Below, piece by piece: positions 18,694-27,632 of a DNA stretch of 64,000 nt. The DNA comes from Bradyrhizobium sp. CB1717 (lineage in GTDB: Bacteria > Pseudomonadota > Alphaproteobacteria > Rhizobiales > Xanthobacteraceae): the NCBI RefSeq assembly GCF_029714325.1, contig NZ_CP121666.1, forward strand, positions 2,728,001 to 2,792,000. The letters are read 5' to 3'. Position numbers and translations under genes: made by a program. Under the pieces are notes generated by a model, which had not been told where the DNA came from, searched no databases, and saw only the letters and a program-made list of their open reading frames with translations. The stretch's first letter is position 1; each line of letters begins with the position of its first letter.

Positions 18694-19896
18694 TTAAGGC
18701 GGCGCGGCCAGATGAACTGCTTTCTGCTCTGCGAGCCGTTCGATCTCCTCAGTCGAGAAACCGGCCTCGCGCAGAATGTCGCGGCCGTGCTGGCCGAGCG
18801 TGGGTGCGGGGCCGGCGGCCTCCGGCTGGGTCACGCTCCAGGTCGAGGGCACGCGCATCTGGCGGATGCGGCCTTCGATCGGGTGATCCACGGTCCTGAA
18901 GAAACCGGTGGCCTTGAGGTGCGGGTCGTCCAAAATCGTCTCCAGCGTGTGCATCGGCATCACTGGAATATCGGCGCGCTCCAGAAGCTCTCGCCACTCG
19001 GCGGTGGTGCGTGTCGCGAAGATATGGCCGATCTCTTCGTAGATCTCGTCGATGTGCCTGGTGCGCGCGGCGTGGTTGGCAAACCGCGGTTGATCGAGGA
19101 AATGCGGTTGCCCGATCGCCTCGAAGAAGCTGCGCCAGTGCTTGTCGTTGTAGATGAGGACGCAGAGATAGCCGTCGCTGGTCTTGTAGGGGCGGCGGTA
19201 ACGCGAGAGCAGGCGGGCGTAGCCGCCATGATCGAGCGGCGGATCGTAGGTCAGACCGCCCAGATGATCGACCAGCACGAACTCCGCCATGGATTCGAAC
19301 ATCGGCACGTCGATGCGCTGACCCTCGCCGGTGCGCTGCTGGTGCATCAGCCCGCCCATGATCGCATTCACCATCATCAAGCCGACGATGCGATCGGCGA
19401 TCGTGACGGGGACATAGCGCGGCGTGCCGTCGCCGGCGGCAGCTAACAGCGTCGGAATGGTCGCCGCGCCCTGGATCAGATCGTCGTATGCGGGCTTGGC
19501 AGCGTAAGGGCCCGACTGGCCGTAGCCGAAGGCGCCGACATAGACGAGGGCGGGATTGATCGCGGCAAGCGTTTCGTAGTCGAGGCCGAGCCGCGCCATC
19601 GCCTGCGGGCGCACATTATAGACCAGCGCGTTGGCGCGCCTGGCGAGGCGCAGCAGCGTGTCGCGGCCATCCGTCTTCTTGAGGTCGAGCACGATGCTGC
19701 GCTTGCCGCGATTGGCATTGTGGAACATCCCGCCCATGCCGGGCGTGCGGCCGGGACCGATCTGGCGAACGATGTCGCCTTCGGGGCTCTCGACCTTGAT
19801 GACGTCGGCGCCCATGTCCGCCAGCACCTGGGTGCCATAGGGGCCCATCAGCACCGAGGTCAGGTCGAGAATGGTGAAGCCGGCGAGCGGTCCCAT
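18694..19896 (-). CDS. Family III CoA-transferase (CaiB/BaiF)
   Basis: A 400-residue CoA-transferase. Family opening PLAGFTILDLTSVLMGPYGTQVLADMGADVIKVE at the N terminus; the catalytic Asp lies in PAYDDLIQGAA near residue 139. These enzymes move CoA from a donor such as succinyl-CoA onto a carboxylic acid. It is the first gene of the minus-strand unit (CoA-transferase, hydratase, lyase, IclR). The order activation, hydration, cleavage mirrors known itaconate and related branched dicarboxylate routes. The acid itself is not readable from the sequence. Confidence 0.87.
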   Translation of the reverse strand: MGPLAGFTILDLTSVLMGPYGTQVLADMGADVIKVESPEGDIVRQIGPGRTPGMGGMFHNANRGKRSIVLDLKKTDGRDTLLRLARRANALVYNVRPQAMARLGLDYETLAAINPALVYVGAFGYGQSGPYAAKPAYDDLIQGAATIPTLLAAAGDGTPRYVPVTIADRIVGLMMVNAIMGGLMHQQRTGEGQRIDVPMFESMAEFVLVDHLGGLTYDPPLDHGGYARLLSRYRRPYKTSDGYLCVLIYNDKHWRSFFEAIGQPHFLDQPRFANHAARTRHIDEIYEEIGHIFATRTTAEWRELLERADIPVMPMHTLETILDDPHLKATGFFRTVDHPIEGRIRQMRVPSTWSVTQPEAAGPAPTLGQHGRDILREAGFSTEEIERLAEQKAVHLAAPP

Positions 19897-19914
19897 GGGG
19901 CCTCGTGAGAGGAA

Positions 19915-20040
19915 TTCATATGCGTGGAGTTAGAGTTCATAGAAGCTGGGTGTCAATTCAATGAAACTAGCTTCCGGCGCATGGCTCCATGCATAGTTCA
20001 TATACTTGACATATAAATTCACATATATGTACATTTTCCT
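19915..20040. promoter_or_regulatory. AT-rich divergent control region with TTCATA repeats
   Basis: This divergent gap is much richer in AT than its surroundings. TTCATA occurs at 19915, 19936 and 19997, with TTCAATGAA (a near-palindrome) at 19957 and TTCACATATA at about 20019. TTGACA at 20006-20011 with TACATT at 20030-20035 (18-nt spacer) could be the -35/-10 of the TRAP operon. The repeats are candidate sites for the IclR regulator at 16582. Confidence 0.45.
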
Positions 20041-20125
20041 CAAGCAAGAAATTGGAGTGAGGACCGGGACGGTGTCGCAGCGATTGGCTGCCGCCTTCCC
20101 GTGGGGACGCGTCAGGGAGAATGAA

Positions 20126-21151
20126 ATGAAGAAGAATCTGGCATGGGCTGCAGCCGCGCTCGCTCTTTCGCTGCCTGTCTCGACAATGCCGGCGCGGGCA
20201 CTGGAGCTGAAGGTCGCCGACAGCTTCCCCGCCGGTCACTATCTCGTCCGCCTGCTGCTCAAGCCCTGGATGGACGACGTCACCAAGCGCACCAACGGCG
20301 CGGTGACCTTCACCTATTATCCGAACCAGCAGATCGGCAAGGCGGCCGACATGCTGCGGCTGACCCAGTCGGGTGTGGTCGACATCGGCTACATCGGGCC
20401 GTCCTATGTCTCCGACAAGATGCCGCTCTCGGAAGTCGCGCAGCTGCCGGGGGCCTTTGAGACGAGCTGCCAGGGGACGATGGCCTATTGGAAGGCCGCG
20501 CGTGAAGGCGTCCTGGCCAAGCAGGAATATGCACCCAACAAGATCAAGCTGCTGTTCGAGGTGGTGCTGCCGCCCTATCAGGTGTGGACCGCGAAAGCCA
20601 AGGTCGACACGACCAAGGACATGCAGGGCCTGAAGCTGCGCACCACGGGCGGCGCGCAGGATCTGACATTGCGTGCGCTCGGCGCGGTGCCGGTGCGCAT
20701 GGCGGCACCCGATGCCTATGAATCGCTGTCGCGCGGCACCATGGACGGTCTGCTGTTTCCGATGGAGAGCGTCGTGGCCTATGGCCTGGACAAGCTGGTC
20801 AAACACGCCACCGAAGGCGTCAGCTTCGGCAGCTTCATCGTCGCCTATTCCATCAACCAGTCGGTCTGGGACAAGCTACCCGACGACGTGAAGAAGGCGA
20901 TGAACGAGGCGTCCGAGGCGATCGAGGCGACCGCTTGCGCGCAGGTCGACAAGGAAACGGAGACCACCAAGAAGCACCTTCAGGACCAGGGCGTCAGCTT
21001 CGATCCGTTGCCGGAGGCAACCCGAACCGAGATGAAGGACAAGCTGCGGGGCGTCGGCAAGGACTGGGCCAGTGGGCTCGACAGCCGTGGCAAGCAGGCC
21101 TCCGCCGCGTTGAAGGAGTTCGAGGATTTGCTCGCCGCCGGCGGCAAGTAA
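20126..21151 (+). CDS. TRAP transporter substrate-binding protein (DctP)
   Basis: A 341-residue periplasmic solute receptor. AGGGAG lies 6 bp before the ATG at 20126. The signal peptide ends at ARA (about residue 24), then LELKVADSFPAGHYLV opens the mature DctP fold. The carboxylate-binding Arg is expected in the KLRTTGGAQD region (about residue 171). DctQ and DctM follow at once. TRAP receptors bind organic acids; with the CoA-transferase/hydratase/lyase genes opposite, a C4-C6 dicarboxylate or related acid is the likely ligand. Confidence 0.9.
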   Translation: MKKNLAWAAAALALSLPVSTMPARALELKVADSFPAGHYLVRLLLKPWMDDVTKRTNGAVTFTYYPNQQIGKAADMLRLTQSGVVDIGYIGPSYVSDKMPLSEVAQLPGAFETSCQGTMAYWKAAREGVLAKQEYAPNKIKLLFEVVLPPYQVWTAKAKVDTTKDMQGLKLRTTGGAQDLTLRALGAVPVRMAAPDAYESLSRGTMDGLLFPMESVVAYGLDKLVKHATEGVSFGSFIVAYSINQSVWDKLPDDVKKAMNEASEAIEATACAQVDKETETTKKHLQDQGVSFDPLPEATRTEMKDKLRGVGKDWASGLDSRGKQASAALKEFEDLLAAGGK

Positions 21152-21191
21152 AGCGTCAAGTCATCCGACAAAGAAGAAGGAGGCGCCAGAG

Positions 21192-21746
21192 GTGATCAAG
21201 CGGGCGGGAGATGTGCTCGGCGCGCTGGAGCGCGCGCTGACGGTGATCGCGGTGGTGTTCCTGTTCGTGATCATGCTGCTGGTGGTGACCGACGTGTTCA
21301 TGCGCTATGTGCTGAACAGTCCGTTCGCCTTCACCTATGATCTGATCGGGCTCTATCTCCTGGCCGGGGTGTTCTTCTTCACGCTGTCGGATGGCCTGCG
21401 CGAGCATGCGCATGTCGGCGTCGATATTCTCTTGTCAAAGTTCTCGCCGGCGGGGCGGCGGCTGTCCGAGATCATCACCGCACTGGCCGGTCTGTTTGTC
21501 TTCATCCTGATCTGCAAGGTCGGCTTCGAGCGCGCGCTGGAGAATTACGAGCAGCACGACGTGCTGGCCGGCGCGATCGCCTGGCCGACCTGGATCTCGG
21601 CGGCGCTGGTGCCGTTCGGTTGCGGTGTGCTGGTGCTGCGGCTGGCGCTTCAGCTCGTCGGCAATGTGCTGAGCCTCGTCAGCGGTCGCGATCTTTATCC
21701 GCTGCCGCCGGTCACCGGCGTCGGTGAAGCACGCAGCTTCGAGTAA
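21192..21746 (+). CDS. TRAP transporter small membrane subunit (DctQ)
   Basis: A 184-residue four-helix membrane protein. It starts at GTG (21192), with AGGAGG upstream. Family features are ALTVIAVVFLFVIMLLVVTDVFMRYVLNSPFAFTYD over helix 1 and the first loop, and LSDGLREHAHVGVDIL after helix 2. Pairs with DctM to import substrate against its gradient using Na+ or H+. Confidence 0.9.
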   Translation: MIKRAGDVLGALERALTVIAVVFLFVIMLLVVTDVFMRYVLNSPFAFTYDLIGLYLLAGVFFFTLSDGLREHAHVGVDILLSKFSPAGRRLSEIITALAGLFVFILICKVGFERALENYEQHDVLAGAIAWPTWISAALVPFGCGVLVLRLALQLVGNVLSLVSGRDLYPLPPVTGVGEARSFE

Positions 21747-21758
21747 CGGGCGATATCC

Positions 21759-23048
21759 ATGACACCCTTCATCGTTCTCGCCCTGCTGTTCGGCCTGCTC
21801 GCGCTCGGCACGCCCGTCGGCTTTGCCATGGCCTTCTCCGGCTCGGTCGGCCTCGTCATGGTCGGCGGATGGTCCACGCTGTTCGGCATATTGCAGACCG
21901 CGCCGCTCTCGACCGTCTCCTCCTACGAGCTGATCACCATCCCGATGTTCCTGCTGATGGCGGACCTCGTGCTGCTGTCGGGTGTCGCGGACGATCTGTT
22001 CAAGACCGCGTCGGCCTGGGTCGGGCGCATTCCCGGCGGTCTCGGCATGGCGACCGCGCTCGCCGGCGCCGGTTTTGGTGCGATCTGCGGCACCTCGACG
22101 GCCTCGGCCGCGACGCTGTCCTCGACCAGCCTGCCCGCGATGATCCGCCAGGGCTACGAGCCGAAGATGGCCGCGGGTGTCGTCGCGATATCAGGCACGT
22201 TGTCGATGCTGCTGCCGACCAGCGTGGCACTCGTCATCTTCGGCCTGCTCGCCGAGGTCAACATCGGCAAGCTGCTGATCAGCGGCATCATCCCCGCGAT
22301 CCTCGTCACTATCACCATCATGGCCACGATCTACTTCCTGGTCTGGCAGGATCCGTCGCGCGCGCCGGCCGCGAAATCGGTGCCATGGCGCGAGAAATTC
22401 GCGCTGCTGTGGCAGGTCTCGCCGATGGTGGTGCTGTTCTCGATCGTCACAGGCACGATCTATCTCGGCGTCGCCACGCCGACGGAAGCCTCGGCCTTCG
22501 GCGCGTTCGGCGCCTTCCTGCTCGCGATCGTCAAGGGCAAGATCACGCCGTCATCGCTCTACAAGACGCTGCTGCGCGCCTGCCACGGCACCTGTATGAT
22601 CATCATGATCCTCGTCGGTGCCTCGATCTTCGGCTATTTCTTCACGCTCACCCATGTGACGCAGGACCTCGTCGCCTGGATCGGCTCGCTTCCGGCCTCG
22701 CGCTGGGTGATCATCACGCTGATCCTGTGCGGCTATATCGTGCTCGGCTCGTTCATGGACCAGATCGCGATCCTGGTGCTGACCGTGCCGATCGTGCTGC
22801 CGCTGATCAAGACGCTCGGCTTCGATCCGATCTGGTTCGGCGTGATCAAGATCGTCACCGCCGAGGTCGGCATGATCACGCCGCCGGTCGGGCTCAACTG
22901 CTTCATCGTCGCCCGCTATGCCAAACGGCCGGTGGCCGAGGTCTTCCACGGCACCTTCCCGCATTTCATCGCGCACCTGATCGCGATTGCGATTCTGGTG
23001 GCGTTTCCGTCTATCATCCTCTGGCTGCCCTCGCAGATGGGGCGCTAG
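21759..23048 (+). CDS. TRAP transporter large membrane subunit (DctM)
   Basis: A 429-residue transport subunit with about twelve hydrophobic helices. Typical elements are PMFLLMADLVLLSGVADDLF near residue 66 and the GTSTASAATLSSTSLPAMI stretch near residue 111; the C-terminal half repeats this helical-hairpin pattern (IVTAEVGMITPPVGLN near 365). Full length for the family. It starts 12 bp after DctQ. Confidence 0.92.
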   Translation: MTPFIVLALLFGLLALGTPVGFAMAFSGSVGLVMVGGWSTLFGILQTAPLSTVSSYELITIPMFLLMADLVLLSGVADDLFKTASAWVGRIPGGLGMATALAGAGFGAICGTSTASAATLSSTSLPAMIRQGYEPKMAAGVVAISGTLSMLLPTSVALVIFGLLAEVNIGKLLISGIIPAILVTITIMATIYFLVWQDPSRAPAAKSVPWREKFALLWQVSPMVVLFSIVTGTIYLGVATPTEASAFGAFGAFLLAIVKGKITPSSLYKTLLRACHGTCMIIMILVGASIFGYFFTLTHVTQDLVAWIGSLPASRWVIITLILCGYIVLGSFMDQIAILVLTVPIVLPLIKTLGFDPIWFGVIKIVTAEVGMITPPVGLNCFIVARYAKRPVAEVFHGTFPHFIAHLIAIAILVAFPSIILWLPSQMGR

Positions 23049-23084
23049 GATCGGAGCCCGGCTCCCAAGAAGGAGATCAAGACC

Positions 23085-24251
23085 ATGGATTTCGCGCTCA
23101 CCGATCAGCAGGAAGCCATTCGCGACGCCATCGCAAAAATCTGCGAAGGCTTTCCCGATGCCTATTGGCTGAAGAAAGACCACGACGGCGGCTTCCCGCA
23201 TGACTTCCACAAGGCGCTGGCCGACGCCGGCTGGCTCGGCATCTGCGTGCCGGAGGAATACGGTGGCTCGGGGCTCGGCATTACCGAGGCTGCGATCATG
23301 ATGCGTACCATCGCGGAATCCGGCGCCGGCATGTCCGGCGCCTCCGCGGTGCATATCAATGTGTTCGGTCTCAATCCCGTCGTCGTGTTCGGCACGGAAG
23401 AGCAGCGCAAGCGCATGCTGCCGCCGATGGTCGAAGGCCGCGAGAAGGCGTGCTTCGCCGTCACCGAGCCCAACACCGGCCTCAATACCACCCAGCTCAA
23501 GACCCGCGCGGTGGCCAAGAACGACCGCTACATCGTCAACGGTCAGAAGGTCTGGATCTCGACCGCGCAGGTCGCGCACAAGATCCTGCTGCTGGCGCGC
23601 ACCACGCCGCTGGAGGAGGTGCGCTCGCCGACCCACGGGCTCAGCCTGTTCTACACCGATTTCGATCGCAACAGGATCAAGGTCCACGAGATCGAGAAGA
23701 TGGGCCGCAAGATCGTCGATTCCAACGAGCTGTTCTTCGAGGACTTTGAAATTCCGATGGAGGACCGTATCGGCGAAGAGGGCAAGGGTTTTCAGTACAT
23801 CCTCGAAGGCATGAACCCCGAGCGTATCCTGATCGCGGCGGAAGCCGTCGGCCTCGGCAAACTCGCGCTGTCGCGCGCGATCGAATACGCCAAGACGCGC
23901 GTTGTCTTCAATCGCCCGATCGGCAAGAACCAGGGCATCCAGCATCCGCTCGCGGTGAACTGGGTCGAGCTCGAGGCGGCCTGGCTGATGGTGATGCAGG
24001 CGGCCTGGCAATACGATAAGGGCTTGCCCTGCGGCGCTGGCGCCAACGCCGCGAAATACTTTGCAGGTGAAGCCGGCTACCATGCCTGCGAGCGGGCGGT
24101 AATGACCCATGGCGGCTTCGGCTATGCCAAGGAATTCCACGTCGAGCGCTATTTGCGCGAAGTGCTGATCCCCCGCATCGCGCCGGTCAGCCCGCAGCTC
24201 GCGCTCAGCTTCATTGCGGAAAAGGTGCTCGGGCTCGCGAAGTCGTACTAG
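23085..24251 (+). CDS. Acyl-CoA dehydrogenase
   Basis: A 388-residue flavoprotein that introduces a double bond into an acyl-CoA. FAD-contact motif TEPNTGLNTT at about residue 126 and the N-terminal, beta and C-terminal helical domains are all present; the C terminus ends VLGLAKSY. At the position where MCAD-type enzymes carry the catalytic Glu in YEGT, this protein reads RIAPVSPQ, so the base must lie elsewhere, as in some other subfamilies, or the chemistry differs. AAGGAGAT precedes the ATG. It could make the unsaturated thioester for the MaoC hydratase across the divergent promoter. Confidence 0.88.
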   Translation: MDFALTDQQEAIRDAIAKICEGFPDAYWLKKDHDGGFPHDFHKALADAGWLGICVPEEYGGSGLGITEAAIMMRTIAESGAGMSGASAVHINVFGLNPVVVFGTEEQRKRMLPPMVEGREKACFAVTEPNTGLNTTQLKTRAVAKNDRYIVNGQKVWISTAQVAHKILLLARTTPLEEVRSPTHGLSLFYTDFDRNRIKVHEIEKMGRKIVDSNELFFEDFEIPMEDRIGEEGKGFQYILEGMNPERILIAAEAVGLGKLALSRAIEYAKTRVVFNRPIGKNQGIQHPLAVNWVELEAAWLMVMQAAWQYDKGLPCGAGANAAKYFAGEAGYHACERAVMTHGGFGYAKEFHVERYLREVLIPRIAPVSPQLALSFIAEKVLGLAKSY

Positions 24252-24275
24252 GCTGAAGGCTCGGGGAGGATCGGC

Positions 24276-25829
24276 ATGAACCTCGCTCACCATCTGCTGC
24301 GTGCCGCCAGGGCTGATGCGTCCGCGCCGGCCTTGCTCAAGGGGCTGACGCCGGTGGCCGATTACGGCCGGCTCGCCGCGACGGTGGCCTCGCTGGCCGC
24401 ATCACTGCAGCAGAGCTTTGGCCTCGCCAAAGGCGATCGCGTTGCGCTGCTGATGAAGAACGTGCCAGACTATGTCGCCTGCCTCTATGCCTGCTGGCAT
24501 GCCGGTCTTATCGCCGTTCCCATCAACGCAAAGCTGCATCCGCGCGAGGTCGCCTTTATTCTCGACAACTCCGGCGCTGCGGTGATGTTCGTGACCGAGG
24601 ATATGGCGAGCGTCGCGTCGGAGGCGCTGGCGCTCGGCACGGCCAAGCCGCGCGTGATCGAAATCGGCTCGGCCGAACATCGCGCGCTGGAGAAGGCCGA
24701 TGGCATCGCCATCGCCGATGTCGCCGTCACCGATCCCGCTTGGATCTTCTACACCAGCGGCACCACCGGCCGGCCCAAGGGCGCGGTGCTGAGCCATCGC
24801 AATCTGCTTGCGATGTCGCTGAACTATCTGGCGGAGATCAATCCGATTGGGCCTGGGGAGGCGCTGTTGCACGCCGCGCCGATGTCGCATGGCTCCGGCC
24901 TCTACATGGTGCCGCATGTGCTCGGCATGGGCGCGCAGATCATCCCGGAGAGCGGCCGCTTCGAGCCCGACGAAATTCTGGATCTGACGGCGAAGCGCGA
25001 GAACATCTCCTTCTTCGCCGCGCCGACCATGGTGCGGCGCTTGACGGTGGCCGCGGAAGCGGCGGGCGCAACCGCGCCCGGGCTGAAGACCATCATCTAT
25101 GGCGGCGGCCCCATGTATGTCGCCGATTGCAAGGCGGCGCTCGCGGTGTTCGGGCCGAAGCTGGCGCAGATCTACGGTCAGGGCGAGACGCCGATGACCA
25201 TCACGTATTTGCCGAAGAGCATGCATGTCGACGCCGGCCATCCGCGCTACGAAGCGCGTCTCGCCTCGGTCGGCATCGCGCAAGGCGTGGTGCAGGTGCG
25301 CACCGTGGACGAGGCAGGGCAGGACGTTGCGCCTGATGCGATCGGCGAGATCATCGTGCGCGGCGATACTGTGATGTCCGGCTACTGGCAGAATCCGGAT
25401 GCGACCGCGAGCACGCTGCGCGGCGGCTGGCTGTATACCGGCGACATGGGCGCCTTCGATGCCGACGGCTTCCTGACGCTGAAGGACCGTTCCAAGGACG
25501 TCATCATCTCCGGCGGCACCAACATCTATCCGCGCGAGGTCGAGGAGGTGTTGCTCCGGCACGACGCCGTCGCGGAGGTCTCGGTGATCGGACGGCCGCA
25601 TCCGGAATGGGGCGAGGAGGTCGTGGCCGTTGTCGTTCCCGTCGCGGGCAGGGCGGTGACGCGGGAGGAGCTCGACCAGATGTGCAACGCCTGGATCGCG
25701 CGCTTCAAGCGTCCCAAGCATTACTACCTCACCGCCGAGTTGCCCAAGAACAGCTACGGCAAGATCGTGAAGACGGAGCTGCGCGCGCTTCTGGCTGAGT
25801 CCTCCGCGCGCCTCGCCCCGATCGGCTGA
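24276..25829 (+). CDS. AMP-forming acyl-CoA ligase
   Basis: A 517-residue adenylating enzyme that activates a carboxylic acid to its CoA thioester. P-loop-like YTSGTTGRPKGA (about 159-170), YTGDMGAFDADG (about 387), hinge KDRSKDVIISGG (about 404-415) and the C-terminal catalytic Lys in KNSYGKIVK (about 491-499) are all intact. Fits the family length. In this operon it offers a second way to activate the imported acid beside the CoA-transferase; the true substrate is unknown. Confidence 0.88.
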   Translation: MNLAHHLLRAARADASAPALLKGLTPVADYGRLAATVASLAASLQQSFGLAKGDRVALLMKNVPDYVACLYACWHAGLIAVPINAKLHPREVAFILDNSGAAVMFVTEDMASVASEALALGTAKPRVIEIGSAEHRALEKADGIAIADVAVTDPAWIFYTSGTTGRPKGAVLSHRNLLAMSLNYLAEINPIGPGEALLHAAPMSHGSGLYMVPHVLGMGAQIIPESGRFEPDEILDLTAKRENISFFAAPTMVRRLTVAAEAAGATAPGLKTIIYGGGPMYVADCKAALAVFGPKLAQIYGQGETPMTITYLPKSMHVDAGHPRYEARLASVGIAQGVVQVRTVDEAGQDVAPDAIGEIIVRGDTVMSGYWQNPDATASTLRGGWLYTGDMGAFDADGFLTLKDRSKDVIISGGTNIYPREVEEVLLRHDAVAEVSVIGRPHPEWGEEVVAVVVPVAGRAVTREELDQMCNAWIARFKRPKHYYLTAELPKNSYGKIVKTELRALLAESSARLAPIG

Positions 25830-25836
25830 GGCGGCA

Positions 25837-27081
25837 ATGTCCGGGGAGCCGCCGCCGATTGAATTCTCTGGGATGATCCGAAACGGCGATCTCGTGGTGA
25901 GCGGGCAAGCGACAGCGGAGCCGGTCACCCTGACCGAGGCGCTGATGACGCAGGCGGCGCAGCTTCCGCCGTTTCGCATGATGATCGGGCCGGTGTTCTC
26001 GGAGACATTTTCGGCGGCATGCGCGAATGTGTCGTTCCAGAGCTATGGCGTGATCGGCAATGCGCGGCGGCTCGCCAGGGCCGGAAGGCTCGACGTCATC
26101 CCGAGCAATTACAGCGCTTTCTGCGCCGACTTCGCCGGGCGCCGCCACAAGGCCGACGTCGTTCTGGTGCAGCTTGCGGAGTTGGAGGGAAGGCTCAGCG
26201 CGAGCCTGTCCAACGACTATGTCATCGATGCCGCGCGCGGGGCCCGCCTCGTCATCGCCGAGATCAATCCGGATGCGCCCTTCACGTTCGGGGCGGAATG
26301 GCCGGAAGATGTGCCGATCCATATGCGCGTCGCCGCGCGACGCCCGCCGGTCGAACTGGCTTCGACGCCGCTCGACGACGTCTCGCGTCGGATCGCATCC
26401 CGTGCCGCGAGCCTGATCGCCGACGGCAGCACACTCCAGTTCGGCGTCGGGCGCATCCCGGACGCGATACTTTCCTCGCTCTCGCACGCACGCAATCTCG
26501 GCATCCATTCCGGCCTGATCAACGACGCGGTCGTCGATCTGATCGAGCGCGGCGCGGTGACGAATGCGGCGAAGGGGATCGATGCCGGGATCACCGTCAC
26601 CAACCAGGTGATCGGCACCAAGCGCCTCTACCGTTTCGTGCATGAGAACAAGGCGGTTTCGGTGCGGCCGACGTCCTACACGCACGGCCAGGGCGTGCTG
26701 GCGCGGATCAACCGGCTGGTTGCAATCAACTCGGCGCTTCAGGTCGGTCTCGACGGCAGCGTCAATTCCGAGACGCTGAATGGCGTTGCGGTCGGCGCGA
26801 TCGGGGGGCAGCTCGATTTCGTGCGCGGCGCCAATGCGTCGCCCGGGGGCAGGGCGATCATCGCGCTGCCGGCCACGGCGTCGGACGGGAGCAGCCGCAT
26901 CGTCGCCAATGTCGAGACCGTGACCACACCTCGCGCCGATGTCGATGCCATCGTCACCGAATGGGGCGTTGCGGAGCTGCGCGGCTGCGGCCTTGCCGAG
27001 CGGGCGCGCCGCATGATCGCGGTTGCCGCGCCAGAGCACCGCGACGCGCTGTCAGCGCAGGTTCGCAGGCCCGCGGGCTAG
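25837..27081 (+). CDS. Acetyl-CoA hydrolase/CoA-transferase family protein with altered active site
   Basis: A 414-residue member of the AcCoA hydrolase / 4-hydroxybutyrate CoA-transferase family. GAGGCGG precedes the ATG 7 bp after the ligase stop. The C-terminal domain has the family motif GGQLDFVRGA (about 326-335). Where relatives read LGIHTEM or LGIHSEM, with the glutamate that carries the CoA-thioester intermediate, this one reads LGIHSGLIND (about 224-233): the Glu is Gly. CoA transfer by the usual covalent route therefore looks impaired. It may act as a hydrolase, bind CoA only, or be decaying. Confidence 0.78.
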   Translation: MSGEPPPIEFSGMIRNGDLVVSGQATAEPVTLTEALMTQAAQLPPFRMMIGPVFSETFSAACANVSFQSYGVIGNARRLARAGRLDVIPSNYSAFCADFAGRRHKADVVLVQLAELEGRLSASLSNDYVIDAARGARLVIAEINPDAPFTFGAEWPEDVPIHMRVAARRPPVELASTPLDDVSRRIASRAASLIADGSTLQFGVGRIPDAILSSLSHARNLGIHSGLINDAVVDLIERGAVTNAAKGIDAGITVTNQVIGTKRLYRFVHENKAVSVRPTSYTHGQGVLARINRLVAINSALQVGLDGSVNSETLNGVAVGAIGGQLDFVRGANASPGGRAIIALPATASDGSSRIVANVETVTTPRADVDAIVTEWGVAELRGCGLAERARRMIAVAAPEHRDALSAQVRRPAG

Positions 27082-27082
27082 C

Positions 27083-27619
27083 TCAGTTCATCATCGCAAG
27101 CGTCGGGCGCTGGCTCTCGCCGGCCCCGATGATTGCAGGCATATCCGTCGTCTCGCCGGCGATCATGCCCGACATCTGCCAGAACAGGTGCGCAAGGCGG
27201 GAGAACACCAGCCGCTCGCGCTCGGCAGGGACGGTGCCGTCAGGGATCGTCACCGTTTCCAGGCCGACGACCTTCTTGAAGTCCGGCCAGATCGTCATCG
27301 ACTGCGCGATGACCGAATAGCAGCGCGGATCCTCGTCGCTGTCGTCGGGCGCCGGCGGCAAACCCGGATATTGCGTCGGCGCGGCGTAGAACTTGTAGGC
27401 GCCATAGCCGAGCCGGAGCAGGAACTTCTCGGGGACAGCGACGTCGGCGGCAAAGGACACGAGGCGCGCCTCGCTCAGCACGTCCGCTTCGATCGCGCTG
27501 AGGTCCGACGCGCGCAGCGCCGAGCAGAAGGCGAGATCGCGATTGTGCTCGCGGAGCAGATTGGCCAGCGGCTGCTGCTGTTGCACGGTATCGGTGAGCA
27601 GGATGATGGTTTTGAGCAT
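27083..27619 (-). CDS. Formyltransferase-like protein, catalytic motif altered
   Basis: A 178-residue protein. The segment ARLVSFAADVAVPEKFLLRL followed by GYGAYKFYAAPTQYPG (about 55-90) resembles the N-terminal formyltransferase domain of Fmt-like proteins, where the usual wording is AYNFHPGPPxYPG. The Asn and His of the catalytic N-x-H are Lys and Tyr here. The rest has Pro/Asp-rich and helical parts with no motif I know. GAGGG precedes the ATG. It is the last gene of a three-gene minus-strand set next to the flagellar cluster. Confidence 0.55.
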   Translation of the reverse strand: MLKTIILLTDTVQQQQPLANLLREHNRDLAFCSALRASDLSAIEADVLSEARLVSFAADVAVPEKFLLRLGYGAYKFYAAPTQYPGLPPAPDDSDEDPRCYSVIAQSMTIWPDFKKVVGLETVTIPDGTVPAERERLVFSRLAHLFWQMSGMIAGETTDMPAIIGAGESQRPTLAMMN

Positions 27620-27632
27620 CGTCTGATGTCCC

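Noticed and set aside
22551..24293. A 580-codon minus-strand open frame over dctM and the acyl-CoA dehydrogenase
   Set aside because: Shadow of two real plus-strand genes and without recognisable domains.
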